DNA of 64,000 bases from NCBI RefSeq assembly GCF_024703995.1, contig NZ_JAMXQV010000013.1, forward strand, positions 1 to 64,000, read 5' to 3'. Source of the DNA: Amycolatopsis iheyensis. Its GTDB lineage: Bacteria > Actinomycetota > Actinomycetes > Mycobacteriales > Pseudonocardiaceae. Position numbers and translations under genes: made by a program. Shown in pieces: positions 33,218 to 41,389 of this stretch (the stretch's first letter is position 1; the number at the start of each line of letters is the position of its first letter). The notes beneath the pieces are model-generated. The model searched no databases. It was not told the DNA's origin and saw only the letters and a list, made by a program, of their open reading frames with translations.

Positions 33218-34120
33218 ATGGCAAGGGGACAGAGCCCCACGGTTCGCCGCCGGAGGCTCGCGGGCGAGCTGCGCCGGCTGCGCGAAGCCGCGGACCTCAC
33301 GATCGACGAGGTGGGCGAAAAGCTCGAGTGCTCGGCCTCGAAGATCAGCCGCATCGAGACCGGCCACGTCGGGGTGACCCCGCGTGACGCGCGGGACATG
33401 CTGGCCCTCTACGGCATCACCGGCGACGAGCAGGAGGCGCTCGTCCAGCTGGCCAGGGAGGCCCGCAAGCGCGGCTGGTGGCACGCCTACAACGAGGTCT
33501 TCACCGGCACGTTCGTCGGGCTGGAGGCCGACGCCAGCTCGCTGCGCGCGTTCCAGGCGCTGCTGGTGCCCGGGCTGCTGCAGACCGAGCGGTACGCCCG
33601 CGCCGTGATCCGGGCGCTGCGGCCGGACGCCGAGGACGCCGAGATCCGCCGCCGCGTCGCGGCCCGGATGGCCCGCCAGGAGCTGCTGTCCGACAACCCG
33701 CCGCCGGAGTACTGGGCGGTGATGGACGAAGCCGTGCTGCGGCGCGTCGTCGACGGCCCCGAGGTGATGGCCGAGCAGCTCTACCGCATGGTCGCGGTCG
33801 CCGAGAAACCGAACGTGACCATCCAGGTCGTGCCGTTCGGGGCCGGCGCCCACCCCGGCATGGAGGGCCCGTTCCTGATCATGGGCTTCCCCGAGCAGGC
33901 CGACCCGGACGTCGTCTACGTCGACGACAGCACGTCGAGCGGCCTGTACCTGGAGGAACCCACAGACGTCCGGCGCTACGGGCTGATGTTCGACCATCTG
34001 CGCGCGGCCGCACTGAAACCGGACGACTCGGTGGAGCTGATCGCCGAGGCGGCCGGACGGTTCGCCGAACAGGCGGCCGTGCCGGCTCCAGTGCACCATC
34101 TGGAACCGAGGACACAGTAA
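33218..34120 (+). CDS. XRE-family regulator with DUF5753
   Basis: A 300-residue regulator. Residues about 10-70 are a helix-turn-helix (LRRLREAADLTIDEVGEKLE, CSASKISRIETGHVGVTPRD). The rest is the DUF5753 (Scr1-like) ligand or partner domain: EADASSLRAFQALLVPGLLQ, TERYARAVIRAL, VQVVPFGAGAHPGMEGPFLI-type segments near residue 205-225. These proteins come with a small DUF397 partner, encoded 12 bp downstream here; WhiJ in Streptomyces is an example that affects development. The ATG follows GGAGG. Confidence 0.88.
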   Translation: MARGQSPTVRRRRLAGELRRLREAADLTIDEVGEKLECSASKISRIETGHVGVTPRDARDMLALYGITGDEQEALVQLAREARKRGWWHAYNEVFTGTFVGLEADASSLRAFQALLVPGLLQTERYARAVIRALRPDAEDAEIRRRVAARMARQELLSDNPPPEYWAVMDEAVLRRVVDGPEVMAEQLYRMVAVAEKPNVTIQVVPFGAGAHPGMEGPFLIMGFPEQADPDVVYVDDSTSSGLYLEEPTDVRRYGLMFDHLRAAALKPDDSVELIAEAAGRFAEQAAVPAPVHHLEPRTQ

Positions 34121-34132
34121 GGAGTGGGGACG

Positions 34133-34336
34133 ATGGAAGCAGAACTGTCCGGGGCGCGGTGGCGCAAGAGCAGCCACAGCGGTGGCGGCAACGACTGCGT
34201 CGAGGTCGCCTTCGTCGCCGGCGGCGCCGCGGTGCGCGACTCGAAGGACCCCGAAGGGGGTGCGTTCCGCCTGCCCGCGTCGGGTTGGCAGGGGCTGCTG
34301 GCCGCGGTGCGGACCGGCGGCCCGGCGCGCGACTGA
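34133..34336 (+). CDS. DUF397 domain protein
   Basis: A 67-residue protein: LSGARWRKSSHSGGGNDCVE, VAFVAGGAAVRDSKDPEGGA, then FRLPASGWQGLLAAVR. This is the complete DUF397 pattern (W-KSSxS-x-N-CVEV ... VRDSK). It would act together with the XRE/DUF5753 protein encoded just upstream, possibly as its antagonist; the pair resembles a toxin-antitoxin or development switch unit. The ATG at 34133 follows AAGGAG by eight bases. A terminator follows 26 bp after the stop. Confidence 0.9.
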   Translation: MEAELSGARWRKSSHSGGGNDCVEVAFVAGGAAVRDSKDPEGGAFRLPASGWQGLLAAVRTGGPARD

Positions 34337-34361
34337 GCTATCAGGAACAAGGCGCCATTCG

Positions 34362-34412
34362 AAGACCCCTTACCCCCGCCGAGCTGGGCTCGACCGGGAG
34401 TAAGGGGTCTTT
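34362..34412 (+). terminator. Terminator after the XRE/DUF397 pair
   Basis: AAGACCCCTTAC (34362-34373) pairs perfectly with GTAAGGGGTCTT (34400-34411) over 12 bp, and TT follows. The 26-nt loop can pair further (CCGAGC with GCTCGA in part). Confidence 0.85.
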
Positions 34413-34510
34413 CGCGTCCAGAGCTGCGTGATCACCCGATGCCTGAGGCCTGCCCTCAGGACGAACCTGAGTGCTACCAAACCGGAGAACTCGGGAACAA
34501 GGGGAACACG

Positions 34511-34720
34511 ATGCACAGCGATCTGCTGCTGGACGCGGTCCGGGCCGAAGCGGCCTACCGGGCCGAAGAACTGCGGAAGGCCGGGCGCAGCGCCTGGGCC
34601 GCCCGCGCCCGCGGCGCCGTCCGCCACGTGCGGGCCGCTCGGGCCGACGTCACCGTACCGGCGCAGGAGCGCCGGGAAGCCTCGCGGGAGACCGCGAGCG
34701 TCGGTGAGACCGCCCGGTAA
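34511..34720 (+). CDS. Small helical hypothetical protein
   Basis: A 69-residue, highly charged protein (LLLDAVRAEAAYRAEELRKA, then GRSAWAARARGAVRHVRAAR). It should be mostly alpha-helical with no membrane segment or signal. A start at ATG 34511 follows GGGGAACACG, a weak ribosome site. It precedes the LuxR-family ATPase gene by 62 bp in the same direction. I do not recognise it; similar basic, Ala/Arg-rich peptides are common in Pseudonocardiaceae. Confidence 0.55.
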   Translation: MHSDLLLDAVRAEAAYRAEELRKAGRSAWAARARGAVRHVRAARADVTVPAQERREASRETASVGETAR

Positions 34721-34782
34721 GGGGCGGCGAGATGGTGTCGAAGGCGATAAGCGGTCGGAAACTGTCGGTGGGGTAGGCAACA

Positions 34783-37700
34783 ATGCACCTTGTGCCCCGA
34801 CTCGGCTCCGGAATCCCGCTCGTCGCCCGTACCCACGAGATGCGGCGGCTCCGCGCTGCCTTCGCCAGGGCTGAACGTGGCGAAGCCGGCGCGGTGCTGC
34901 TCTCGGGGGACGCCGGGGTCGGCAAGACCCGGCTGCTGACCGCACTCGGTGAGCACGTCGAGGCGTGCGGTGGGCTGGTGCTCACCGGCCGCTGCATCGA
35001 CGTCCGCGAGGGTGGTCTTCCTTATCTTCCGTTCGCCGAGGCGCTGGCCCCGCTGGGGAGCGCCTCGGATCCGGCGGTCGCCGCCGCCGTGCGGGCGCGG
35101 CCCGCGCTCGGCCGGCTGCTGCCGCAGGGGCAGGGGTTCGAGGAGCCGCGCGCGGCCGAACACCCGCCGATGACCTCCCACGACCGGGAGACGATGGTCC
35201 GGCCGCGACCCGAGCAGGACCTCGGTCAGCTGCAGTTGTTCGACGCGGTACTGGGGGTGCTGACCGAGGTCGCCGAGTCGCGGCCGGTGGTGTTGCTGCT
35301 GGAGGACCTGCACTGGGCCGACGCCTCGACCCGGAACCTGCTCTCCTTCCTGCTCAGCCGGCTGCGGGCGCAGCGGCTGCTGGTCGTCGGGAGCTACCGC
35401 GAGGAAGACGTCCACCGGCGCCACCCGCTGCGCGGCCTGCTCTCGGAGCTGGTCCGGCTCGCCACGGTCGAGCGCGTCGACCTCCACCCCTTCGGCGCCG
35501 CCGACGCCCGCAAGTTCGTCGCGGCGCTGGCCGACCAGCCGATGCCGGCGGACGTCGTGGCCGACATCGTCGACCGGTCGCAGGGCAACCCGTTCTTCGC
35601 CGAGGAGCTGCTCGCCACCAAGACCGAGTGCAACGACCTGCCCGCCGGGCTCGCCGAGGTGCTGCTGTCCCGGCTCGAGCGCCTGTCGCCGGACGCCCGC
35701 CGGGTGGTCCGCGTGCTGTCGGTGGCCAACGAGCCGGTGATGCACGCCGCGCTCGCGGACGTCTCCGGGCTGGGCGAGCTCGAACTCGACGAAGCACTGC
35801 GCGAGGCCGTCCAGCACCACGTGCTCGTGGTGCTCTCGGACGGCTCCTACACGTTCCGGCACGCGTTGCTGCAGGAAGCGGTGTACGGCGACCTGCTGCC
35901 CGGGGAGCGGTCGCGCACGCACGCGGCGTACGCGGCCCGGATCAAGGCGCGGCCGCAGGGCCGCGGGCACGACGCGAAGCTGGCCTACCACTCGATGCAG
36001 AGCAGCGACCTGGTCACCGCGCTGCCGGCGTTCCTGCGCGCGATGGACGAAGCCGAGAAGCTCGGCGCGCCCGGTTCGGCGCTCGGGCACGTCGAGCAGG
36101 CACTGTCCATTTGGGACGCCGTCGCGCCGGCGGACCGGCCCGAGGGCTTCGACGAGCTGCGGCTGCTGCACGAGGCGTCCTACTTCGCGGGCACGTCCGG
36201 CGAGCCCGAGCGCGCGGCGGCGTTCGCCCGGTCGGCCACGCAGGCGCTGACGCCGGAGACGTCGAGCGACCGCGCCGCGAAGACGTGGCGCCGGCTGGCC
36301 GAAGCGCTGCTCGCCCTCGAAGGCACGCTCGACGAGGCGACCGCGGCCATCGACCGGGCCTGGGACCTGGTGAAGGACACCGAACCGAGCGGCACCCGTG
36401 CCTGGGTGCTGGCGAGCCGGGCCGGGTTCCTGCGGCTGATCGACCAGCCGGAGGCGGCGCTGGAAAGCGCGCGCACGGCGGTTTCCGACGCGCAGGCCGT
36501 CGGCGCGGCGAACGCGGAGGCGTCGGCGCTGGTCACCCTGGGCACGCTGGCCGACTCCGCGGGGCACCCGGCCGAGGCGCGCGACTGGCTGCGCAAGGCC
36601 CAGCGGAAGGCGCGCGAGGCCGGCGGGCCGAACACCGAGATCCGCGCGACGTACTTCCTGGCGCTGAGCCACGACGACGAGGGCGAGTTCGCCGAGGCGC
36701 TGGAGCACGTGACGAGCGGCGTCGCCCGCGCCGAGGAGACCGGGCTGAGCTGGAGCTCGTTCGGGATCGAGCTGCGGGCGCGGCAGCTGATGCTGCGGTA
36801 CCTGATCGGCGACTGGCCGGACGAGAGCGCCAGCCGCGCCGGGCGCGGGGTGTCGAGTGCGGTCGCCGCGCGGATCCTGGGCATCTGGTCGTTGTTCGTC
36901 GTCGCGCGCGGCCGGTTCGACGAAGCCGCGAAGCTGGTTTCCGGGCTGCGGCAGCACTGGACGGCGGACATGCAGATCCCGCTGTCCATCGGGGACGCCG
37001 GGATCCAGGCGGCGTACTGGCGGGGCGAGCACGCCGAAGCGGTGCGCCGCGCGGAAGACCTCGTCGGCTGGCTGGAGCGGATCGAACCCGGCCTGCTGGC
37101 CGGCATCCGGGTGGCCACGCTGGGCGTGTCCGCCGCGGCGGCGCTGGCCGCCGACGCCCGGGTCCACGGCGACCAGACCGCCGTCGGCGCCGCGGTGGCG
37201 GCGGGGGAGCGGCTGCTGGCCCACGGCCGGATGTGCTCGGTCGTCGGGCAGCCGCGGTCGGGGACGCTCGGGCCGGAGGGCCGGGCGTGGCTGGCGCGGC
37301 TGGAAGCCGCGGCGTCCTGCCTGTCCGGCCGGGGCGACGCGGCGAAGTGGGCGGCCGCGGCCGAGGCGTTCGGCTACGGCGCCGTGTACGAGCAGGCGAT
37401 CTGCCGCTGGCACGAAGCCGAAGCACTGCTGGCCGCCGACGCTTCCGCGGCCACCGCGCTCGAGGCGGCGCACGCGGTCGCGGTCCGCCTGGGCGCGATC
37501 CCGCTGCGCGACGCCGTCCGCGACCTGGCGCACCGCGCGCGCGTCGAGCTCGACGGCGTCGAGCCGGCGGCCCCGGCCCGTACGGTGGCGGACCCGCTGA
37601 CCGACCGTGAGCGAGACGTCCTGGAGCGCGTCGCGCTGGGCCGCACGAACCGCCAGGTCGGCGAAGAGCTGTACATCAGCGAAAAAACGGTGAGCGTCCA

Positions 37701-37797
37701 CTTGTCCCGCGTGATGGCCAAACTGGGCGCGAGCCGCCGCGCGGAAGCAGTGGCCATCGCCTACGACCGAGGCCTCCTCACCGCCCCCACCGCGTGA
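34783..37797 (+). CDS. LuxR-family regulator with AAA ATPase domain (LAL type)
   Basis: A 1004-residue large ATP-binding LuxR regulator. The N-terminus is an AAA_16/STAND ATPase: Walker A in LLSGDAGVGKTRLLTALGEH (about residue 40), Walker B in PVVLLLEDLHWADASTRNLL and sensor-like LLVVGSYREEDVHRRHPL. The middle (about 400-920) is a helical repeat region of TPR type (EAERAAAFARSA-like units). The C-terminus (about 940-1000) is a LuxR helix-turn-helix: LTDRERDVLERVALGRTNRQ, VGEELYISEKTVSVHLSRVM. LAL regulators often switch on antibiotic or sugar genes when a ligand binds. The target is not evident here. The ATG at 34783 is taken without a clear ribosome site. Confidence 0.88.
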   Translation: MHLVPRLGSGIPLVARTHEMRRLRAAFARAERGEAGAVLLSGDAGVGKTRLLTALGEHVEACGGLVLTGRCIDVREGGLPYLPFAEALAPLGSASDPAVAAAVRARPALGRLLPQGQGFEEPRAAEHPPMTSHDRETMVRPRPEQDLGQLQLFDAVLGVLTEVAESRPVVLLLEDLHWADASTRNLLSFLLSRLRAQRLLVVGSYREEDVHRRHPLRGLLSELVRLATVERVDLHPFGAADARKFVAALADQPMPADVVADIVDRSQGNPFFAEELLATKTECNDLPAGLAEVLLSRLERLSPDARRVVRVLSVANEPVMHAALADVSGLGELELDEALREAVQHHVLVVLSDGSYTFRHALLQEAVYGDLLPGERSRTHAAYAARIKARPQGRGHDAKLAYHSMQSSDLVTALPAFLRAMDEAEKLGAPGSALGHVEQALSIWDAVAPADRPEGFDELRLLHEASYFAGTSGEPERAAAFARSATQALTPETSSDRAAKTWRRLAEALLALEGTLDEATAAIDRAWDLVKDTEPSGTRAWVLASRAGFLRLIDQPEAALESARTAVSDAQAVGAANAEASALVTLGTLADSAGHPAEARDWLRKAQRKAREAGGPNTEIRATYFLALSHDDEGEFAEALEHVTSGVARAEETGLSWSSFGIELRARQLMLRYLIGDWPDESASRAGRGVSSAVAARILGIWSLFVVARGRFDEAAKLVSGLRQHWTADMQIPLSIGDAGIQAAYWRGEHAEAVRRAEDLVGWLERIEPGLLAGIRVATLGVSAAAALAADARVHGDQTAVGAAVAAGERLLAHGRMCSVVGQPRSGTLGPEGRAWLARLEAAASCLSGRGDAAKWAAAAEAFGYGAVYEQAICRWHEAEALLAADASAATALEAAHAVAVRLGAIPLRDAVRDLAHRARVELDGVEPAAPARTVADPLTDRERDVLERVALGRTNRQVGEELYISEKTVSVHLSRVMAKLGASRRAEAVAIAYDRGLLTAPTA

Positions 37798-37803
37798 TCG
37801 AAG

Positions 37804-37893
37804 CCGTGACTCGTGTGATTGAGCCGGAACTCGCGTGATTGGAGCCGTCACGGCTCCAATCACGCGAGTTCCGGCCCGGATCACGCGAGTTAC
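37804..37893. repeat. Palindromic intergenic element A
   Basis: Between the LuxR-type gene and the convergent aldehyde dehydrogenase gene. The core is a perfect 25-bp inverted repeat (37824-37848 with 37850-37874, beginning CCGGAACTCGCG) around a single base. Further copies of the unit flank it: CTCGTGTGATTGAGCCG at about 37810 and GATCACGCGAGTTACGG at about 37879. It can end both transcripts, and it shares the word CGCGTGATTG with element B at 44275. Confidence 0.85.
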
Positions 37894-37896
37894 GGG

Positions 37897-39507
37897 TCAG
37901 CGAGGGAGGCGGCGGAGGGCTTTGAGGCCGAATGTCATGCCGCGGGACCACACCGAACCCGGGACTCGGCGGGGTGGGCGGAGGGCCAGGCCGCGCTGGA
38001 GGGCGATCGACTGGGACTCCGTGTACTTCAGGAGGCCTTCGGCGCCGTTGCGGCGGCCGACGCCCGAGTCTTTCATGCCGCCCATCGGGACGCCGACGCT
38101 GCCGAACGTCGCCGCGTAGCCCTCGTTGACGTTGACCGTCCCGGCCTTGAGGCGTGCCGCGACTTCCCAGCCCGCGTGGCCGTTGCGCGACCAGACGCTG
38201 GCGTTGAGCCCGAACGGCGTGTCGTTGGCGCGGTCGATCGCTTCGGTGACGTCGGTGTAGCCGTAGATCGAGACCACCGGCCCGAACGTCTCCTCCGCGA
38301 ACGGCGTCATCTCGGGCGTGACGCCGGAAAGCACGGTCGGCTCGTAGAACAGCGGGCCGAGGTCGGGCCGCGCGCGGCCGCCGGTGAGCACCGACGCGCC
38401 CTTCGCGCGGGCGTCCTCGACGTGCGCGGACACCGTCGCGAGCTGGTCCCGCGACGTCAGCGAGCCCATCTGGGCCTGGTAGTCCAGCGCGCCGCCGAGC
38501 TTCACCGCGGCGGTGCGGGCGACGAACGCCCGGGTGAACTCCTCGCGGATGTCCTCGTGGACGTAGATCCGTTCGACCGACACGCACAGCTGGCCCGCCG
38601 ACGAGAAGCACGCGGTCACCGCGCCGGTCGCGGCCTTCGCGATGTCGGCGTCGGGCAGCACGATCATCGGGTTCTTGCCGCCCAGCTCCAGCGAGTACGA
38701 CGTCAGCCGCTTCGCCACCTGCCCGGCCAGCTCCTTGCCGGTCGGCGTGGAGCCGGTGAAGCAGAGGTAGTCGGACTCCTCGACCAGCGCATTGCCGATC
38801 TTCGAGCCGCGGCCCAGCACGATCTGCCAGGTCCCGGCCGGCAGCCCGGCCTCCTCGGCGAGCTCGTGCAGCCACAGCGCCGAAAGGGCGGTCTGGTTGT
38901 CGGGCTTCTGCACCACGGCGTTGCCGGCGGCCAGCGCCGGGAAGACGTCCATCGCGGTGAGCGCGAGGGGGTAGTTCCACGGCGAGATGATCCCGACGAC
39001 GCCCTTGGGGTGCCGGATCTCGCCGGCGCGGGTCAGCCCGGGGATGACGCCGGCGACGCGGCGCGGGGCGAGGATCTTCGCGGCGTGTTTGCCGTAGTAG
39101 GCCGCGACCAGCGCGGTCGCGCTGACCTCGTCGAACGCGTCGAGCCGCGCTTTGCCGGCCTCGACCTGGACCAGGTCGAGCACCTCGTCCTGGCGGGCCA
39201 GCACGAGGTCGTGCAGGCGGGTGAGGACGCGGGCGCGCTCGGCGGGCGACCGTTCCGCCCAGGCGCGCTGGGCGGTGCGGGCGCTGCCGAACACCGCGCG
39301 GACGTCGGCGTCGGTGGCCTGGGGCAGGGTCGCGATCGGCTGCCCGGTGAAGGGCGCGTGCATCCGGATCGGCGCCGAGTCCGCGCCGCCGGCCACCCGG
39401 GCGACGAGCTCGGCCGCCCGCGCCGAGCCGGGCGCCCCGGCCACACCGCCGACAGTCGGCGGGAGGGGCGTGGCTTCGACCGCGTTCGCGGGGGTCGTGC
39501 TGGTCAT
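37897..39507 (-). CDS. Aldehyde dehydrogenase, succinate-semialdehyde type (GabD2-like)
   Basis: A 536-residue NAD(P)-dependent aldehyde dehydrogenase. PKGVVGIISPWNYPLALTAM and FTGSTPTGKELAGQ bind the cofactor, LELGGKNPMIVLPDAD carries the general-base Glu, FSSAGQLCVSVERIYVHED the catalytic Cys (about residue 318), and ETFGPVVSIYGYTDVTEAID is next. The sequence style is that of GabD2 (Rv1731), so succinate semialdehyde is a likely substrate, though this group accepts others. The ATG at 39507 follows GGAGA; a start 17 codons upstream is less likely. It is convergent with the LuxR-type gene, with element A between. Confidence 0.87.
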   Translation of the reverse strand: MTSTTPANAVEATPLPPTVGGVAGAPGSARAAELVARVAGGADSAPIRMHAPFTGQPIATLPQATDADVRAVFGSARTAQRAWAERSPAERARVLTRLHDLVLARQDEVLDLVQVEAGKARLDAFDEVSATALVAAYYGKHAAKILAPRRVAGVIPGLTRAGEIRHPKGVVGIISPWNYPLALTAMDVFPALAAGNAVVQKPDNQTALSALWLHELAEEAGLPAGTWQIVLGRGSKIGNALVEESDYLCFTGSTPTGKELAGQVAKRLTSYSLELGGKNPMIVLPDADIAKAATGAVTACFSSAGQLCVSVERIYVHEDIREEFTRAFVARTAAVKLGGALDYQAQMGSLTSRDQLATVSAHVEDARAKGASVLTGGRARPDLGPLFYEPTVLSGVTPEMTPFAEETFGPVVSIYGYTDVTEAIDRANDTPFGLNASVWSRNGHAGWEVAARLKAGTVNVNEGYAATFGSVGVPMGGMKDSGVGRRNGAEGLLKYTESQSIALQRGLALRPPRRVPGSVWSRGMTFGLKALRRLPR

Positions 39508-39599
39508 GACGTCTCCGTTCCGCGGAGTCCGCGCAGGGGTTACCGACGAGTACACCATACCGTCGGTACGTCAGATGTCCAGCCTGATATGAATAAGTT

Positions 39600-40595
39600 T
39601 CACGTATTGGGTGGGTTCAGCGGCGGGAGCTGGTAGGTCGGCTCGGTCGGCTCCTGCTTCGGCGGCGGGTGGGCCTGGGTCGCGCCGCCGTACGGGTCTT
39701 CGAGCCGGGACGACAACGTGCCGGGCGCCGGCTCTTCCTCCGGCGCGGGCGCGTCACCGTAGGGCCGGCTCGCGAGCGGCTGCGGCTCGCCGGCCGGCTG
39801 GGGTTGGGGCTGCGCGGGAAACGGTTGTGACTGCGGCTGCGCGGGGAACGGCTGTGACTGCGGCGCGCGGTAAGCCGGCCCACCCCGTGGCGGCGTCGGG
39901 AACTGCGACCCGCCCGGGTACCCGCCCGGCGGGAACTGCTGCGGTGGCACCGGGTACGGCCGCGACTGCTGCTGGTAGGGCCCCGGCGGCCCGGCCGGCG
40001 CCGCGGTGGGCGCCCGCCGCCCGGACAGCACCGCGAACAGCAGGGCCAGCACGGCGACGGCCCCGCCGCCGAGCAGCAGCCAGAAGCCCAGGCCGGTCGC
40101 GTAGTGCGACTTGATCGTCCCGTCCTCGGACTCGTAGCTCAGCGTCGCCGAGACGTCCATGCCGAGCATCCACACCGCCGCGGCCGCCCCGGCCGCCCCG
40201 GCGACGAGTGCCGTCCGCGCACCCGAGCGCACTCCGGCGCCGGCCGAGCGACGCGCGCCGGCGAACGCCAGCCCGGCCCCGGCCAGCAGCACCACCGAGG
40301 CGGCGGCGAGCGGGATGCCGTACCGCGCGACGTGAGTCTTGTCGTAGAACGCGCGGGCTTCGGGCCCGGGATCGACGTCGAACGAGCGCGACCAGGCGCT
40401 GATCGTCTGCTTGCTCTCGGTCTTGCCGCTCACGACCTGCTCGAACGACGTCTGCGGCAGGAACGAGCCCGCCAGCACGAGCACCGCGGCGAGGACACCG
40501 AGGATCGCGGCGAGCAACCGGAACAACGCGCCCGGGTCCGCCGGCGGCCGCGCCGGGGGAGGGCCGTAGGGATTCTGGTACGGAGCGGCGGTCAT
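39600..40595 (-). CDS. Four-TM membrane protein with proline/glutamine-rich tail
   Basis: A 331-residue protein. A Pro-rich N-terminus (YQNPYGPPPARPPADPG) leads to four hydrophobic helices: LFRLLAAILGVLAAVLVLAG, GIPLAAASVVLLAGAGLAFA, ALVAGAAGAAAAVWMLGMDV and FWLLLGGGAVAVLALLFAVL. The C-terminal third is disordered, with QSQPFPAQP repeated, and ends in PTYQLPPLNPPNT. The first loop, between TM1 and TM2, is the largest outside part. No enzyme motif is seen and the function is unknown. The ATG at 40595 has AGAGGGGAG upstream. It lies beside the TetR gene but is probably transcribed separately. Confidence 0.78.
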   Translation of the reverse strand: MTAAPYQNPYGPPPARPPADPGALFRLLAAILGVLAAVLVLAGSFLPQTSFEQVVSGKTESKQTISAWSRSFDVDPGPEARAFYDKTHVARYGIPLAAASVVLLAGAGLAFAGARRSAGAGVRSGARTALVAGAAGAAAAVWMLGMDVSATLSYESEDGTIKSHYATGLGFWLLLGGGAVAVLALLFAVLSGRRAPTAAPAGPPGPYQQQSRPYPVPPQQFPPGGYPGGSQFPTPPRGGPAYRAPQSQPFPAQPQSQPFPAQPQPQPAGEPQPLASRPYGDAPAPEEEPAPGTLSSRLEDPYGGATQAHPPPKQEPTEPTYQLPPLNPPNT

Positions 40596-40677
40596 CGGGG
40601 CTCCCCTCTTTCGGGGGATTGGACCACGAATCCGCCGGGCGGATAAGGGGTATTCCAGCCCTTGCGGGGGCCGCTGG

Positions 40678-41295
40678 TCAGCTTGGCGCAGCGGCTGCGT
40701 CCTGGTAGAGCAGGACCGCGATCCGCTTCCACTCCTCCAGCAGCTGCCGGCGCCGGTTCGGGTCACCGCCGAGCTCGGCGTCCAGCGCCAGCCCGCGGGT
40801 CAGGTTCACGGTGAGCCAGAACAGCATCTCGGCGCGTTCGGGCGGGAGCTCGCCCGCGACCTGGGTGACGTGCTCGAGCGTGGCCCGGCCGAGCGCGCGG
40901 TCGACCGGGCGGATGGCCGCGCGCAGCTCGGGGTCGGTGCGCGCGGCGACCCACAGCTCGGTGACGGCGGTCGAGAGCGTGCCGGAGTAGCCGGTCCACA
41001 GCAGGTCGATCGCCGCGGCGACGCCGGTGCCGCCGCTGGGCAGCTCGTCCAGCGACGCGGCGAGCTGGCGCCGCAGCTTCGTCGTCAGGTGCTCGACCGC
41101 GGCCGCCATCAGCTCGGCCTTCGCGGTGAAGTGGTGCTGCACCGCGCCCTTCGACACGCCGGCGCGGGCGCAGATCTCCTGCACCGAGGTGCGCGCGTAA
41201 CCGAGGTCCACCAGGCAGTCGATGGTGGCGTCGAGCAACGCCGTGCGGGTCTGCTCGCGCCGCTGCGCCTGGGTCCGGTGCGCCGTCGACGTCAC
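40678..41295 (-). CDS. TetR-family regulator
   Basis: A 205-residue repressor-type protein. The helix-turn-helix is TRTALLDATIDCLVDLGYAR, TSVQEICARAGVSKGAVQHH, FTAKAELMAAAVEHL. The C-terminal ligand domain includes ELWVAARTDPELRAAIRPVD and EMLFWLTVNLTRGLALDAEL. It is divergent from an acyl-CoA dehydrogenase and an alpha-methylacyl-CoA racemase, so it probably controls those catabolic genes and responds to an acyl-CoA. The GTG is at 41295. Palindromes in the 94-bp divergent region are candidate operators. Confidence 0.87.
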   Translation of the reverse strand: MTSTAHRTQAQRREQTRTALLDATIDCLVDLGYARTSVQEICARAGVSKGAVQHHFTAKAELMAAAVEHLTTKLRRQLAASLDELPSGGTGVAAAIDLLWTGYSGTLSTAVTELWVAARTDPELRAAIRPVDRALGRATLEHVTQVAGELPPERAEMLFWLTVNLTRGLALDAELGGDPNRRRQLLEEWKRIAVLLYQDAAAAPS

Positions 41296-41330
41296 TTCGG
41301 CCTCCCTGCTTTACCTACAGGCCGGTACGG

Positions 41331-41370
41331 ATGTACATTCCGAAGAGAACTTACATGCTGTTCGTCATGT
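41331..41370. promoter_or_regulatory. Candidate operator between TetR and acyl-CoA dehydrogenase genes
   Basis: ATGTACAT (41331-41338) is a perfect 8-bp palindrome, and ACATG (41353-41357) with CATGT (41366-41370) is an inverted repeat with an 8-bp spacer. Both contain the word ACAT/ATGT. The place fits a TetR operator over the dehydrogenase promoter. Confidence 0.4.
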
Positions 41371-41389
41371 TTTCCAGCAGGAGGGTCCC

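Noticed and set aside
34555..37884. 1109-residue open frame on the minus strand
   Set aside because: It is the shadow of the LuxR-type ATPase gene, which has Walker motifs and a helix-turn-helix on the plus strand.
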